NCBI GenBank assembly: GCA_963833375.1
Contig: CAWHXR010000001.1
Span: 744,001-808,000 of the forward strand
From: DASUPK01 sp963833375
Lineage (GTDB): Bacteria; Actinomycetota; Thermoleophilia; Solirubrobacterales; 70-9
Length of the DNA stretch: 64,000 bases
Direction of reading: 5' to 3'
A model generated the notes under the pieces. That model was not told the DNA's origin. It searched no databases and saw only the letters and a list, made by a program, of their open reading frames with translations. This document shows, one piece after another, positions 1-9,400 of this stretch; the stretch's first letter is position 1, and every line of letters starts with the position of its first letter. The translations under genes were made by a program, and so were the position numbers.

Positions 1-1
1 C

Positions 2-886
2 GGCGAGCGCGCGGATCGCGTGCGACGGCAGATCGATCGCTCGATCGGCCCGGTCTGGGAGGCCAACCACGTCTGGCTGATCTTCGTCCTGGTCGTGACC
101 TGGACGGCGTTCCCCACGTTGTTCTCGGCCGTCATGTCGACCCTGTACATCCCGCTCGCGCTGGCCGCCCTTGGGATCGTTCTGCGGGGCTCGAGCTTCG
201 CGTTCCGTCACGCCCTGCCCGGGCCGATTCAGGGACCCGCCACGAGAATGTTCGGCGTCGCTTCGGTGCTCACCCCGTTCTTCATGGGGACGGTGGTCGG
301 CGCCATCGCTTCGGGCGAGGTGCCGGCGGCCGGTGACGGCGATCCGACCGGAACGTGGACCGGGTTCCTCCCGCTGGTCACCGGGGCGCTATTCGTGGCC
401 GTGGCCGCCTATACGGCCGCTGTCTTCTTGGTGCGCGACTCGGGAGCCGCGGGGGACGACGATCTGCGGGACTACTTCGCTCGCCGGGCGCTCGCGATCG
501 CAGTCGTGGCCGGGATCGGAGCCGTGGTCGGGGTCATCGCGCTCCACCAGGACGCGCGCTACATCTACGACGGGCTCACCTCATGGCCCGGAATAGCGCT
601 CGTGGTGCTCTCGGCCGTGTGCGGTCTCGCGGCGCTGGGACTGCTGGTCACCGGTCGGAGCAGGGGCCTGCGCGTCGCGGCAGTCGGCGCCGGGACAGCG
701 CTGATCTGGGGGTACTTCGCGGCCGCCTTCCCGTACATGCTGCCGACCTCCCTGAAGATCTCGGACGCCGCCGGCGTCTCGGCCACGCTCACCGAGGTGA
801 TCGTGGTCTTCGGGGTCGCCGCCGTCACGGTCGTGCCGTCTCTGATCCTGCTTTACGCGCTCTCCCAGCGCAGCGCGCTCGAGTAG
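2..886 (+). CDS. cydB: Cytochrome bd ubiquinol oxidase subunit II, 5' end outside window
   Basis: Membrane subunit of the bd-type quinol oxidase, which reduces oxygen at the membrane with electrons from quinol. The frame is open to the left edge, so the N-terminal helices lie outside; about 290 residues remain of a family usual of about 340. Seen: the family hallmark WEANHVW near the start of the visible part, followed by a series of hydrophobic helices (FVLVVTWTAFPTLFSAVM, ALAALGIVLRG) and a C-terminal helix before the stop. cydA would be expected upstream. It ends base-to-base against the convergent flavoprotein gene. The internal GTG at 20 is not the real start. Family call is firm; quinone preference cannot be read from sequence. 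Confidence 0.9.
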   Translation, partial: GERADRVRRQIDRSIGPVWEANHVWLIFVLVVTWTAFPTLFSAVMSTLYIPLALAALGIVLRGSSFAFRHALPGPIQGPATRMFGVASVLTPFFMGTVVGAIASGEVPAAGDGDPTGTWTGFLPLVTGALFVAVAAYTAAVFLVRDSGAAGDDDLRDYFARRALAIAVVAGIGAVVGVIALHQDARYIYDGLTSWPGIALVVLSAVCGLAALGLLVTGRSRGLRVAAVGAGTALIWGYFAAAFPYMLPTSLKISDAAGVSATLTEVIVVFGVAAVTVVPSLILLYALSQRSALE

Positions 887-2236
887 TCAGCCACGACCGG
901 CAGCGGCCTCCCAGTCCCGCCGTTTCTCGGCGTACTCGGCGGGCAGGGCCAGGTTGAGCTCCTGCGCGACGTCGAGCCAGCGCAGAGCAGCCCGATAATC
1001 GCGCCAGCGCGCGTCCGCATCCGCCGCGGCGAGGGCCAGCTCGAGGGCCTCGCGCTGATCCTGTTCGCTCTCCGCGTGGTGTTCGCCGTGGAGAGGCTCG
1101 AGGTCCTCCAACGGGACCCCCAGTCCGCGCTTGGCCAGGTAGGGAGCGAGGTGCCTTCCCGCGACCTTGGCCGGAGGCCACCACAGCGGAGTGACGCTTT
1201 CGGCCGATGAGGCCGAGCGGCGGCTGACCGCCGCTCGCAGGTAGCGGGGTACTCCTCCCGTGAAGAGGGCACCTCGCAGCACGGGCTGGAACCGTTCCAC
1301 GGCGATGTCCGGGTCCACCAGCGAAGCGATCGCCGAGGCCGCCGTGTCGGCCTGCTGGCTGGCGATGCCTCCCTGCTTGATCGGGAACCAGGTCGCGTCG
1401 CCGACGGCGTAGACATGTGGCGTCCCCTCCACACGCATCGCGGGATCGGTGCCGATGAAGCCGTCGGTCCCCTGGGGCACGCCCTCGATCGAAGCCACCC
1501 TGAGGCGCGGCGAGGCGACCACGCGGTGGGCGGGTTGAACCCGTCCATCGTGCAGGACGAGGCCCGTGGACTGGACGCTCGCGGCGCGGGCGTTTGCGAT
1601 CAAGTCCACCCCTGCCTTCTCGAGTAGCCCACTGACGCCATCGCTGGCGCGCCTGCCGAACAGAGACAGCGGCGAGCTCTCGTGGGTGACCAGGCAGAGC
1701 TTGGTCTCCGCACCACGCTTCTCGAGCTCGGACGCGGTGAGCAGCGCGAGCTCGTAGATCGGCAGTGGCCACTGGATCGAGGTGGGCACGGCGAAGGCGA
1801 TTCGGCCCACCTTGCCGTTCGCTGCCTCGAGCACCAGCCGGCGAATCCTGCCGTTGTCGCGCATACCGCGATAGGTCAGGGCCCCCGGGAGCGCTGGCTC
1901 GGCGGACGCGCCGACCGCCAGCAGCAGGGCGTCGAAGGGGACCTCGGTACCGGACTCGGTGTGGGCCGTCCGCGCCTCGGCGTCGACGCCGCGAAGCCTG
2001 TCCCGGCGAAGCGACGCCCCAACGTCACGGCAGACATCGGCAAGCGGGATCGCAGGTGGTGGGGAGGTCCCGAAGGGCTCGGCGACCGCCAGCGCCGGGA
2101 CCATGAGCTCGTCATTCGGGGCGATCAGCTCCAGATCGATGTGCCGGTGCGCCAGCTCGTAGAGCGCCAACATGCCCTCCACGGCTGCGATGCCCCCTCC
2201 AGCTATCACCACCTTGAACCGGGTTTCGCTCTCCAT
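887..2236 (-). CDS. FAD/NAD(P)-dependent oxidoreductase (NDH-2 / sulfide:quinone reductase-like)
   Basis: A 449-residue pyridine-nucleotide-disulfide-type flavoprotein. The N-terminal Rossmann motif VVIAGGGIAAVEG binds the ADP part of FAD; a second dinucleotide fold follows in the middle; the ATG/GD motif near residue 280 reads HVYAVGDATWFPIKQGG, which normally contacts the flavin and quinone. The layout matches type II NADH dehydrogenases and sulfide:quinone reductases; no conserved redox cysteine pair is obvious, so sulfide oxidation is not supported. Convergent with cydB, which suggests a respiratory context. A strong Shine-Dalgarno (AAGGGGGAGGAG) directly precedes the ATG. The last 60 residues look like a helical family extension of unknown role. 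Confidence 0.75.
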   Translation of the reverse strand: MESETRFKVVIAGGGIAAVEGMLALYELAHRHIDLELIAPNDELMVPALAVAEPFGTSPPPAIPLADVCRDVGASLRRDRLRGVDAEARTAHTESGTEVPFDALLLAVGASAEPALPGALTYRGMRDNGRIRRLVLEAANGKVGRIAFAVPTSIQWPLPIYELALLTASELEKRGAETKLCLVTHESSPLSLFGRRASDGVSGLLEKAGVDLIANARAASVQSTGLVLHDGRVQPAHRVVASPRLRVASIEGVPQGTDGFIGTDPAMRVEGTPHVYAVGDATWFPIKQGGIASQQADTAASAIASLVDPDIAVERFQPVLRGALFTGGVPRYLRAAVSRRSASSAESVTPLWWPPAKVAGRHLAPYLAKRGLGVPLEDLEPLHGEHHAESEQDQREALELALAAADADARWRDYRAALRWLDVAQELNLALPAEYAEKRRDWEAAAGRG

Positions 2237-2392
2237 CTCCTCCCCCTTGCTCCGCCGAGAAGCGGAATTAGGGTGTGTTCAGGCTAGAGCCGTCCTCGAT
2301 CTCCGCATCGGGGGTAACCACGTAGGTTGGACGCAAAGAACGGGCCCGGACCCAAGGCTCGAGTAGGCGTCTCGCCGCCCCTGGGAGCGGAC

Positions 2393-2398
2393 TAGAGT
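2393..2398 (+). promoter_or_regulatory. Leaderless-type -10 box TAGAGT
   Basis: TAGAGT ends 8 nt before the ATG of the zinc protease gene and no Shine-Dalgarno is present, so transcription probably starts at or next to the A of the start codon. Confidence 0.5.
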
Positions 2399-2406
2399 GA
2401 GCGCCG

Positions 2407-3306
2407 ATGAGGTGGACTCCGCGCAGGCGCAGCGCCGACGTCGAGGATCGACGCGGCGCCGGCGGAGGTGGCGGAGGCGCGGGGATGCCGTTCCCGATTC
2501 CGCTGGGCCGAATGGGCGGCGGGGGCATCGGCACGATCGTCGTGCTGGTGGTCATCTACCTCCTCTTCGTGAAGGGCGGCGGAGGGAACGGAGGATTCGA
2601 CGTGCCGAATCCGACCAATGCGTTCCCGCAGGTTCCGCAGACGGGCAGCGGCAACGGATCGGTGCCCAACAGCCCGGCCGCCAACAGGCAGGTGGACTTC
2701 GTCTCCTTTGTGCTGGATGACGCTCAGGGATTCTGGAGGCAGGAGTTCCAAGCGGCCGGCAAGCCCTATCGGCGGGCCAAGCTCGTTCTCTTTCGCAACC
2801 GGATCGGTTCCGGCTGTGGGCTCGCGAGCTCGGCGACCGGGCCCTTCTACTGTCCGCTCGACCAGAAGGTCTATATCGACCTCGGGTTCTTCGATGAGCT
2901 GACGAACCGATTCCAGGCTCCCGGCGACTTCGCGGAGGCGTATGTTCTCGCGCACGAGATCGGCCACCACGTGCAGCAGCAGCTCGGCATCGAGCAGGAG
3001 GTCCGCCGCCAGAGCAGCGACCATCCCGGGGACGCCAACGAGCTGTCGGTGCGCCTGGAGCTGCAGGCCGATTGCCTGGCCGGCGTCTGGGCGCGATCAA
3101 CCTACGACCGGGGCATCCTCGAGAACGGAGACCTCCAGGAGGGCCTGGGCGCCGCCTCGGCGGTCGGCGATGACCGCATTCAGGAGCAGACTCGGGGGCG
3201 GATCGACCCGGAGACGTTCACCCACGGCACATCCGAGCAGCGGGCACGCTGGCTGCAGACCGGCTTCGACTCGGGGAAGCTGGAGTCCTGCGACACGTTC
3301 TCGTGA
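2407..3306 (+). CDS. YpfJ-family neutral zinc metallopeptidase, membrane-anchored
   Basis: 299 residues, family PF04228 (YpfJ, putative neutral zinc metallopeptidase). Order: basic, glycine-rich N-terminus, one membrane helix at about residues 40-55 (IGTIVVLVVIYLLFV), a Gly/Asn/Pro-rich linker, then the catalytic domain. The zinc motif HEIGHH is at residues 183-188 and the downstream ELQADCLAG (Glu218) supplies the expected third ligand; cysteine pairs in the domain fit an extracytoplasmic protein. Substrates of this family are not established. The next gene starts 31 nt downstream with its own ribosome site, so co-transcription is possible. Confidence 0.88.
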   Translation: MRWTPRRRSADVEDRRGAGGGGGGAGMPFPIPLGRMGGGGIGTIVVLVVIYLLFVKGGGGNGGFDVPNPTNAFPQVPQTGSGNGSVPNSPAANRQVDFVSFVLDDAQGFWRQEFQAAGKPYRRAKLVLFRNRIGSGCGLASSATGPFYCPLDQKVYIDLGFFDELTNRFQAPGDFAEAYVLAHEIGHHVQQQLGIEQEVRRQSSDHPGDANELSVRLELQADCLAGVWARSTYDRGILENGDLQEGLGAASAVGDDRIQEQTRGRIDPETFTHGTSEQRARWLQTGFDSGKLESCDTFS

Positions 3307-3337
3307 CATCTAGGCAAGAGCGAGGAGAAGGAATCTC

Positions 3338-4741
3338 ATGAGCGACCTCTTCGATTTCTATCCCTACGCCGAGCGTTACGGCGTCAACCGGGCGCTTCCC
3401 GAGAGCGGTCGCTCCCGCGAGGAGATCCTCGGCGAGCTCCGCGAGATGGCGACCGAGGAGGACCAGGTCTGGGTGACCGGCCGCTGCTCGGGGACCATGT
3501 ACTGCGGCGACCGCGATCACTACGCCTTCCTCAAGGAGGGCTTTGGCCTCTTCGCCCACCAGAACGCGCTCCAGCGGGACATGTGCCCGAGCGCGACCCG
3601 CTTCGAGGGCGAGATCATCGCGATGGCGCTCTCGCTCTTCCATGGTGAGGCCGCGGAGGGCGGCGACCCGGCCGGCATGGTGACCTCGGGCGGCAGCGGC
3701 AGCATCGCGCAGGCGGTGCTCGCCTACCGCGAGCAGGGACGGGAGGAGCGCGGTATCGACCGCCCCAACCTGGTCAAGCCGGAGAGCGGCCACCCCGCCT
3801 TCGACAAGGCCTGCCACCTGTTCGGCATCGAGATGCGCCGCGCCGAGGTCGATCCGGAGACGACGCTGGTGCGCCCCGAGTCGGTGGCGGAGCTGATCGA
3901 CGAGAGCACGGTCGCGATCGTCGGCTCGGCGGGCACCTACGGCTACGGCACCATCGATCCGATCGCGGAGCTGGGAGGGCTCGCGCTCGACCGGGGCGTC
4001 GGCCTGCACATCGACGGCTGCCTGGGCGGCTACCTGCTGCCCTTCGGCGAGGAGCTCGGCTATCCGATCCCGCCCTTCGACTTTCGGGTCCCGGGGGTGA
4101 CCAGCATCTCCGCGGACACGCACAAGTACGGCTACGGGCTCAAGGGCAGCTCGACCCTGCTCTTCCGCGACCGCTCGCTGCGTAACCGCTGCTACTTCTT
4201 CATGCCGGACTGGAGCGGCGGCAAGTACTTCTCGCCCGGCATGGAGGGCTCGCGCTCGGACGGGCTGCTGGCCGCCACCTGGGCTTCGATGGTCTCGATG
4301 GGCCGCGAGGGCTACCGCAAGTACGCGAAGCGGATCTTCGAGACCTCGGCGGCGATGCAGGACGCGGTCCGCTCGCACCCCGAGCTCAGGTTGCTCGGCG
4401 AGCCGACCTTCCTCTTCGCCTTCACCTCGGACGAGTTCGACATCTACCACGTCAACGACGAGATGAAGCGGCGCGGCTGGCGCTTCAACGGGCTCCAGTA
4501 TCCGAACGCCCTGCACATGGCCGTCACCCGGCCACAGACCCAGCCCGGGGTGGTCGAGGCGTTCGCGACAGACCTGGACGTCGCCGTCGCCTACGCGCGC
4601 GAGCGCGGCGACGAGCCGGCTGAGTCGGCGGCGGTCTACGGCGGCGTGCCGGGCGGGCTCAACGTCGAGGCGGAGGAGATGATCCGCGCGGTGATGGCGC
4701 AGCTGATGGACGCCCAGCAGAGCGTGGCCGCCTCGGCGTGA
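3338..4741 (+). CDS. PLP-dependent lyase/decarboxylase, sphingosine-1-phosphate lyase-like
   Basis: 467-residue group II PLP decarboxylase-fold enzyme. The PLP lysine is K263 in SADTHKYGYG, a motif typical of sphingosine-1-phosphate lyases, followed by LKGSSTLLF as in that family; glycine-serine repeats near residue 115 (TSGGSGSIAQA) hold the cofactor phosphate. S1P lyases cleave phosphorylated long-chain amino alcohols into a fatty aldehyde and phosphoethanolamine; glutamate decarboxylase relatives share the fold, so the substrate is open. Start chosen at the ATG preceded by GAGGAGAAGG. The stop overlaps the start of the FGGY kinase by 4 nt (GTGA), implying coupled translation and a shared pathway. 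Confidence 0.78.
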   Translation: MSDLFDFYPYAERYGVNRALPESGRSREEILGELREMATEEDQVWVTGRCSGTMYCGDRDHYAFLKEGFGLFAHQNALQRDMCPSATRFEGEIIAMALSLFHGEAAEGGDPAGMVTSGGSGSIAQAVLAYREQGREERGIDRPNLVKPESGHPAFDKACHLFGIEMRRAEVDPETTLVRPESVAELIDESTVAIVGSAGTYGYGTIDPIAELGGLALDRGVGLHIDGCLGGYLLPFGEELGYPIPPFDFRVPGVTSISADTHKYGYGLKGSSTLLFRDRSLRNRCYFFMPDWSGGKYFSPGMEGSRSDGLLAATWASMVSMGREGYRKYAKRIFETSAAMQDAVRSHPELRLLGEPTFLFAFTSDEFDIYHVNDEMKRRGWRFNGLQYPNALHMAVTRPQTQPGVVEAFATDLDVAVAYARERGDEPAESAAVYGGVPGGLNVEAEEMIRAVMAQLMDAQQSVAASA

Positions 4742-6306
4742 CGGACGAGCTGCGCGAGCACCGCTCCGAGCGCTATGTCCTCTCGGTCGACCTCGGCAGC
4801 GGCGCCCTCAAGGTGGGGGCCGTGTCACTGGCCGGAGACCTCGCGGCGATGGAGCAGCTCAGCTTCGAGACCGAGCGGCTCCCCGACGGCGGCGCGGTCC
4901 AGGACGCCAAAGCCTGGTGGGCGGCGATCCGGGAGCTCGCCCGGTCGGTGCTCGCGGGGATTCGCTCCGAGCAGGTCGTCGCCGTCTCCTGCACGGGGCA
5001 GTGGGCGAGCACCGTGCCGGTGGACGAGGCCGGCGAGCCGGTCGGCCCCTGCGTGATGTGGCTCGACACCCGCGGCGCCAGGCACACGCGCGATCTGATC
5101 GGCGGCCCCCTGATGGGCTATTCGCCGGGTGCGCTGGCGAGCTGGATCCGCCGCACGGGCGGCGTGCCCTCGCCGTTCGGCGGCGATCCGGTCGGCCACA
5201 TGCTCCACCTGGAGCGCGACGACCCGCAGGTCGCGGCCGCCGCGCGCTGGTACATGGAGCCCGTCGATCACCTGACCATGCGGTTCACCGGCAGGGCCGC
5301 CGCCACCCACGCCTCGATGAGCGGCGCCTGGCTGACAGACAACCGGCACCTCGACCGCCTCGAGTACGACCCGCGGCTCGTCGGGAAGATCGGGATCGAC
5401 GCCGCCAAGCTGCCACCCCTGGTCGAGACCGGATCGGTGGTCGGAACCGTCCGCGACGAGGTCGCGCTGGATCTCGGCGTGAGTCCCGGCGCGCGGGTGG
5501 TGCCCGGCACTCCGGACCTGCACTCGGCGGCGCTCGGCTGCGGCGCGATCGGGGAGGGAGAGCCGCACATGACCATCAGCACCACGTCCTGGATCTCGCT
5601 GCCTTACCCGAAGAAGAAGACAGACGCGCTCCACTCGATCGCCACGGTCCCGGGACTCGACTCTCACAGCTACCTGGTCGCCAACAATCACGAGGCGGCG
5701 GGCCTCTGCCTGCGCTGGCTGCGGGAGAGCTTCCACACCGGGGAGCGGGCGGACTTCGAGCGCCTCCTCGAGCTCGCCGCCGGCTCGCCGCCGGGCAGCG
5801 GCGGGGTCGTGTTCACGCCATGGATCGCGGGGGAGCGCTCCCCGGTCGACGACCGGAACGCGCGCGGCGGCTGGCACAACCTCTCCGTCACCACCGGCAA
5901 CGCCGACCTGATCCGGGCGGTGCTGGAGGGCGTCGCCTACAACAGCCGCTGGCTCAACGAGGCGGTCGAGAAGTTCGCCGGGCAGCGGCTCGACCCTCTG
6001 CGCCTCTTCGGGGGAGGGGCGCTCTCCGACCTCTGGTGCCAGATCCACGCCGACGTCATGGACCGCACGATCGAGCGGGTCGCCGATCCCATGCACGCGA
6101 ACCTCCGCGGCGCCGCGATCCTGGCCGGACTCGCTCTCGGCGCCGTCTCGCGCGAGGAGGTCCGCGGGCTGGTCCCGGTGGACCGCGTCTTCGAGCCCGA
6201 TCCGGCGAACCGCGAGGCCTACGATCGCCTCTACGCCGAGTTCCCGGGCCTCTACAAGGCGCAGCGCAAGATGTTTGCCAGGCTCAATCGCCGCGGGAGC
6301 CCCTGA
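4738..6306 (+). CDS. FGGY-family carbohydrate kinase
   Basis: 522-residue ATP-dependent sugar/polyol kinase of the xylulokinase/glycerol kinase superfamily. Seen: N-terminal phosphate-1 motif SVDLGSGALKVG, substrate-loop segment SCTGQWAST and VMWLDTRG near residue 110, and the C-terminal ATPase motif LFGGGALSDLWCQIHAD near residue 422, with the usual two actin-like domains. The GTG start overlaps the stop of the PLP enzyme (GTGA), so the two are translationally coupled. Which sugar or alcohol is phosphorylated cannot be told; the coupling suggests a phosphorylated substrate or product shared with the lyase. Confidence 0.82.
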   Translation: MTDELREHRSERYVLSVDLGSGALKVGAVSLAGDLAAMEQLSFETERLPDGGAVQDAKAWWAAIRELARSVLAGIRSEQVVAVSCTGQWASTVPVDEAGEPVGPCVMWLDTRGARHTRDLIGGPLMGYSPGALASWIRRTGGVPSPFGGDPVGHMLHLERDDPQVAAAARWYMEPVDHLTMRFTGRAAATHASMSGAWLTDNRHLDRLEYDPRLVGKIGIDAAKLPPLVETGSVVGTVRDEVALDLGVSPGARVVPGTPDLHSAALGCGAIGEGEPHMTISTTSWISLPYPKKKTDALHSIATVPGLDSHSYLVANNHEAAGLCLRWLRESFHTGERADFERLLELAAGSPPGSGGVVFTPWIAGERSPVDDRNARGGWHNLSVTTGNADLIRAVLEGVAYNSRWLNEAVEKFAGQRLDPLRLFGGGALSDLWCQIHADVMDRTIERVADPMHANLRGAAILAGLALGAVSREEVRGLVPVDRVFEPDPANREAYDRLYAEFPGLYKAQRKMFARLNRRGSP

Positions 6307-6456
6307 GCTCGTCTCAGGCTCGTCGGGCGCAAGAGCGGAATCGAGGTGGACCGAGAGTGGTTCTACGAGGCTCCGAGGCGCTCGAATCGGGCGATCGCCA
6401 GCAATCCTGGCCAGTCAGCCAGTTGACCAGGCCCGGCTGATTTACTAGTTGGGGCC

Positions 6457-9400
6457 ATGCGGTGTCCGTCCTGCGGCAACGAGAATCGTGAGGGCGCGCG
6501 GTTTTGCGACTCCTGTGGCACCGAGCTCGGTGCCGAGCCAGCCGTGCCGCAGGAGCGCCTGCCGGAGCCCCTCCCGGCCGACGTCCCGAGCGAGGTCGCA
6601 GGCCGCTACCGGGTGCGCCGCTTCCTCGGGCAGGGCGGCCGCAAGAAGGTCTATCTCTCCGACGACACCGCCACCGGCACGGAGGTCGCTGTTGCGCTCT
6701 TCGACACCGCCGGTGTGGGCGCCACGATCCAGGCCAGGGCGCGGCGCGAGGCCGAGGCGATGCGCAAGCTCGGCGACCACCCTCACGTCGTCATGGTCCT
6801 GGAGACCGGCGAGGACGGCGGCAACCCGTTCATCGTCAGCCGCTACATGCCGGGCGGCGACGTCGAGGGACTGCTCGCCGCGGCGGGCGGCCGCCTCGAG
6901 GTGTCGCGCGCGGTCGAGATCGCCGCGGACGTCACCCGCGCCCTCGAGCACGCCCATGCGCGCGGCATCGTCCACCGCGACCTGAAGCCGGCGAACGTCT
7001 GGATCGACGACGACGGCCGCGCCAGGCTCGGCGACTTCGGGCTGTCGACAACGGAGGCGCGGGCCCGGGTCAGCGGCGGCACCCTGGTCGGGACCGTGGC
7101 CTACCTGCCGCCGGAGCAGGCGCTCGGGGAGGCCGCCGGCCCGAAGAGTGACCTCTACTCGCTCGGCGGACTCTTCTACGAGATGCTCACCGGCCAGCCG
7201 CCGTTCCCGGGCGACGACGTCGTCTCGATCATCTCCCAGCACCTGCACGCCGACCCTGTGCCGCCGTCCCGGCACAACCCGCAGGTGCCCGAGGCACTCG
7301 ACCGCGTCGTGCTCGGCCTGCTCGCGAAGCGGCCCGAGGATCGACCCGAGAGCGCCACGGAGGCGCGCGAGCTGATGCTCGCCGCGCTCGAGGAGCGCCC
7401 GTCCGAGAAGGCCGACGAGCGCCGAGCGAATCCGCTCGAGAGCCTCGCCGGCGGGGTGTTCGTCGGGCGCGAGCGTGAGCTCGAGCGGCTGCGCGAGGCC
7501 GTGGACGGTGCCCTCGCGGGGCGCGGCTCGCTCCAGCTGCTGGTGGGCGAGCCCGGCATCGGAAAGACGCGCGCATCGGAGGAGCTCGCCACCTACGCGA
7601 GGGTGAGCGGCGCCCGCGTCTACTGGGGTCGCTCCCGCGAGGACGAGGGCGCGCCCGCCTACTGGCCCTGGGTCCAGGCGATCCGCTCCTATGCGCGGGA
7701 CGCCGACCCCGTCGCCCTTGCCTGGCAGCTCGGCGCCGGGGCGGCCGAGGTCGCGCAGCTGATCCCAGAGGTCGCCGAGAAGCTCGACATCGAGCCGGCC
7801 AAGGGGACCGACAGCGAGGAGGCTCGCTTCCGCCTCTTCGACTCGGTCACCAGCCTGCTGCTGGCGGCCGCCCGCGACCGCCCCATCGTCATCGTGCTCG
7901 ACGACCTCCACTGGGCCGATGAGCCCTCGCTGCTGCTGCTTCGCTTCGCGGCCAGGGAGCTCGCCTCCAGCGGTCTGCTGATCGTCGGCACCTACCGCGA
8001 CGTGGAGCTCGGGCGGCAACATCCGCTCGCCCGCGTCCTGGGCGAGATCTCCGGGATCGAGGGCAGCGGCCGGATCCCGCTCCGTGGCCTCTCGGTTGCC
8101 GGCGTCGAGCGCTACATCGAGATGACCTCGGGCGCCCCGGCGCCACCCGGGCTCGCCGAGGCCGTGCAGGAGCAGACCGACGGCAACCCCTTCTTCGTCG
8201 GCGAGATCGTCCGGTTGCTCGCCAGCGAGGGCAAGCTCACCGCCGATGGCAGCGTCGCCGAGCTGCAGATCCCGCAGGGCGTCCGCGAGGTCGTCGGCCG
8301 CCGCCTCGACCGCCTCAGCGAGGAGACGAACGAGGCGCTGCGCGTCGCCGCCGTGATCGGCCGGGACTTCGAGGGAGAGCTGGTCTGGCGGGTCGCCCAG
8401 CTGCCCCAGCAGGCGATGCTGAACGCGGCGCGGGAGGCGATCGCCGAGCGCCTGGTCTCCGACCTCGGCGACGGGCATTTCTCCTTCGCTCACGCCCTGG
8501 TCCGCGACACCCTCTACGAGGAGCTCAGCCCGCCGAAGCGGGCGGCGCTCCATCAGCGCGCCGGGCTGGCGATCGAGGAGACCTGCGGGGACGACGTCGA
8601 CGAGCGGCTCGGCGAGCTGGCCCACCACTTCCTGGAGGCCGCCCCGCGCGGCGATCTGGAAAAGGCGATCGACTATGCGCAGCGCGCGGGCGAGCAGGAC
8701 ATGGACCAACTCGCCTACGAGGACGCCGTCGACGTCTATGGGCGGGCACTCGAGGTGCTCGAGCTGATGGACGAGCCGGACGAGATCCTGCGCTGCAGCC
8801 TGCTGCTCTCCCTGGGCGGGGCGGAGGCCAAGTCGGCGCGCGTGGCGGATGCGCGCGAGGCTTTCGAGAAGGCCGCGGACTCGGCGCGGCGGCTCGGCGA
8901 CATCGACAGCCTAGTCGGGGCCGCGATCGGGATCGCGATGATGAGCGACGCGGGCCGCCTCGACGAGAAGCTCCTCACCCTCCTCGACGAGGCCCTGGAT
9001 CGGATCGGGCCCGAGCGCACGGCCCGCCGGGCGGCCCTGCTGAGCGCCAAGTCGGCCGAGATGTACTGGGTCGACAACGACCTCATCGAGTCGGCGCGGC
9101 TGGTGAACGAGGCGATCGACATCGCCCGCGAGGTCGATGCGCCGACGACCCTGGCCGCGGCCCTGCATCGCAAGATCTTCATCCCGACCGGGCCGAACGC
9201 CGCGCACGAGCGGCTCGCGATCGCCGACGAGATGGTCGCGCTCGGGGAGTCCTGCGGGGACCGCGAGGCCGTCCTCCGCGGTCACGCCTACAGGCTCTGG
9301 GGGTCACTCGAGCTGGGGGACCTGGCCGCGGTGGACCGCGAGCTCGCGCTGTACGGGCGTCTGGCGGATGAGCTGCGGATGCCGGAGCATACCTGGCACA

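Noticed and set aside
6445..8709. A 754-codon open frame on the minus strand opposite the kinase/ATPase gene
   Set aside because: Frame shadow typical of GC-rich genes; low-complexity composition, no family motifs, while the opposite strand has full kinase and Walker motifs.
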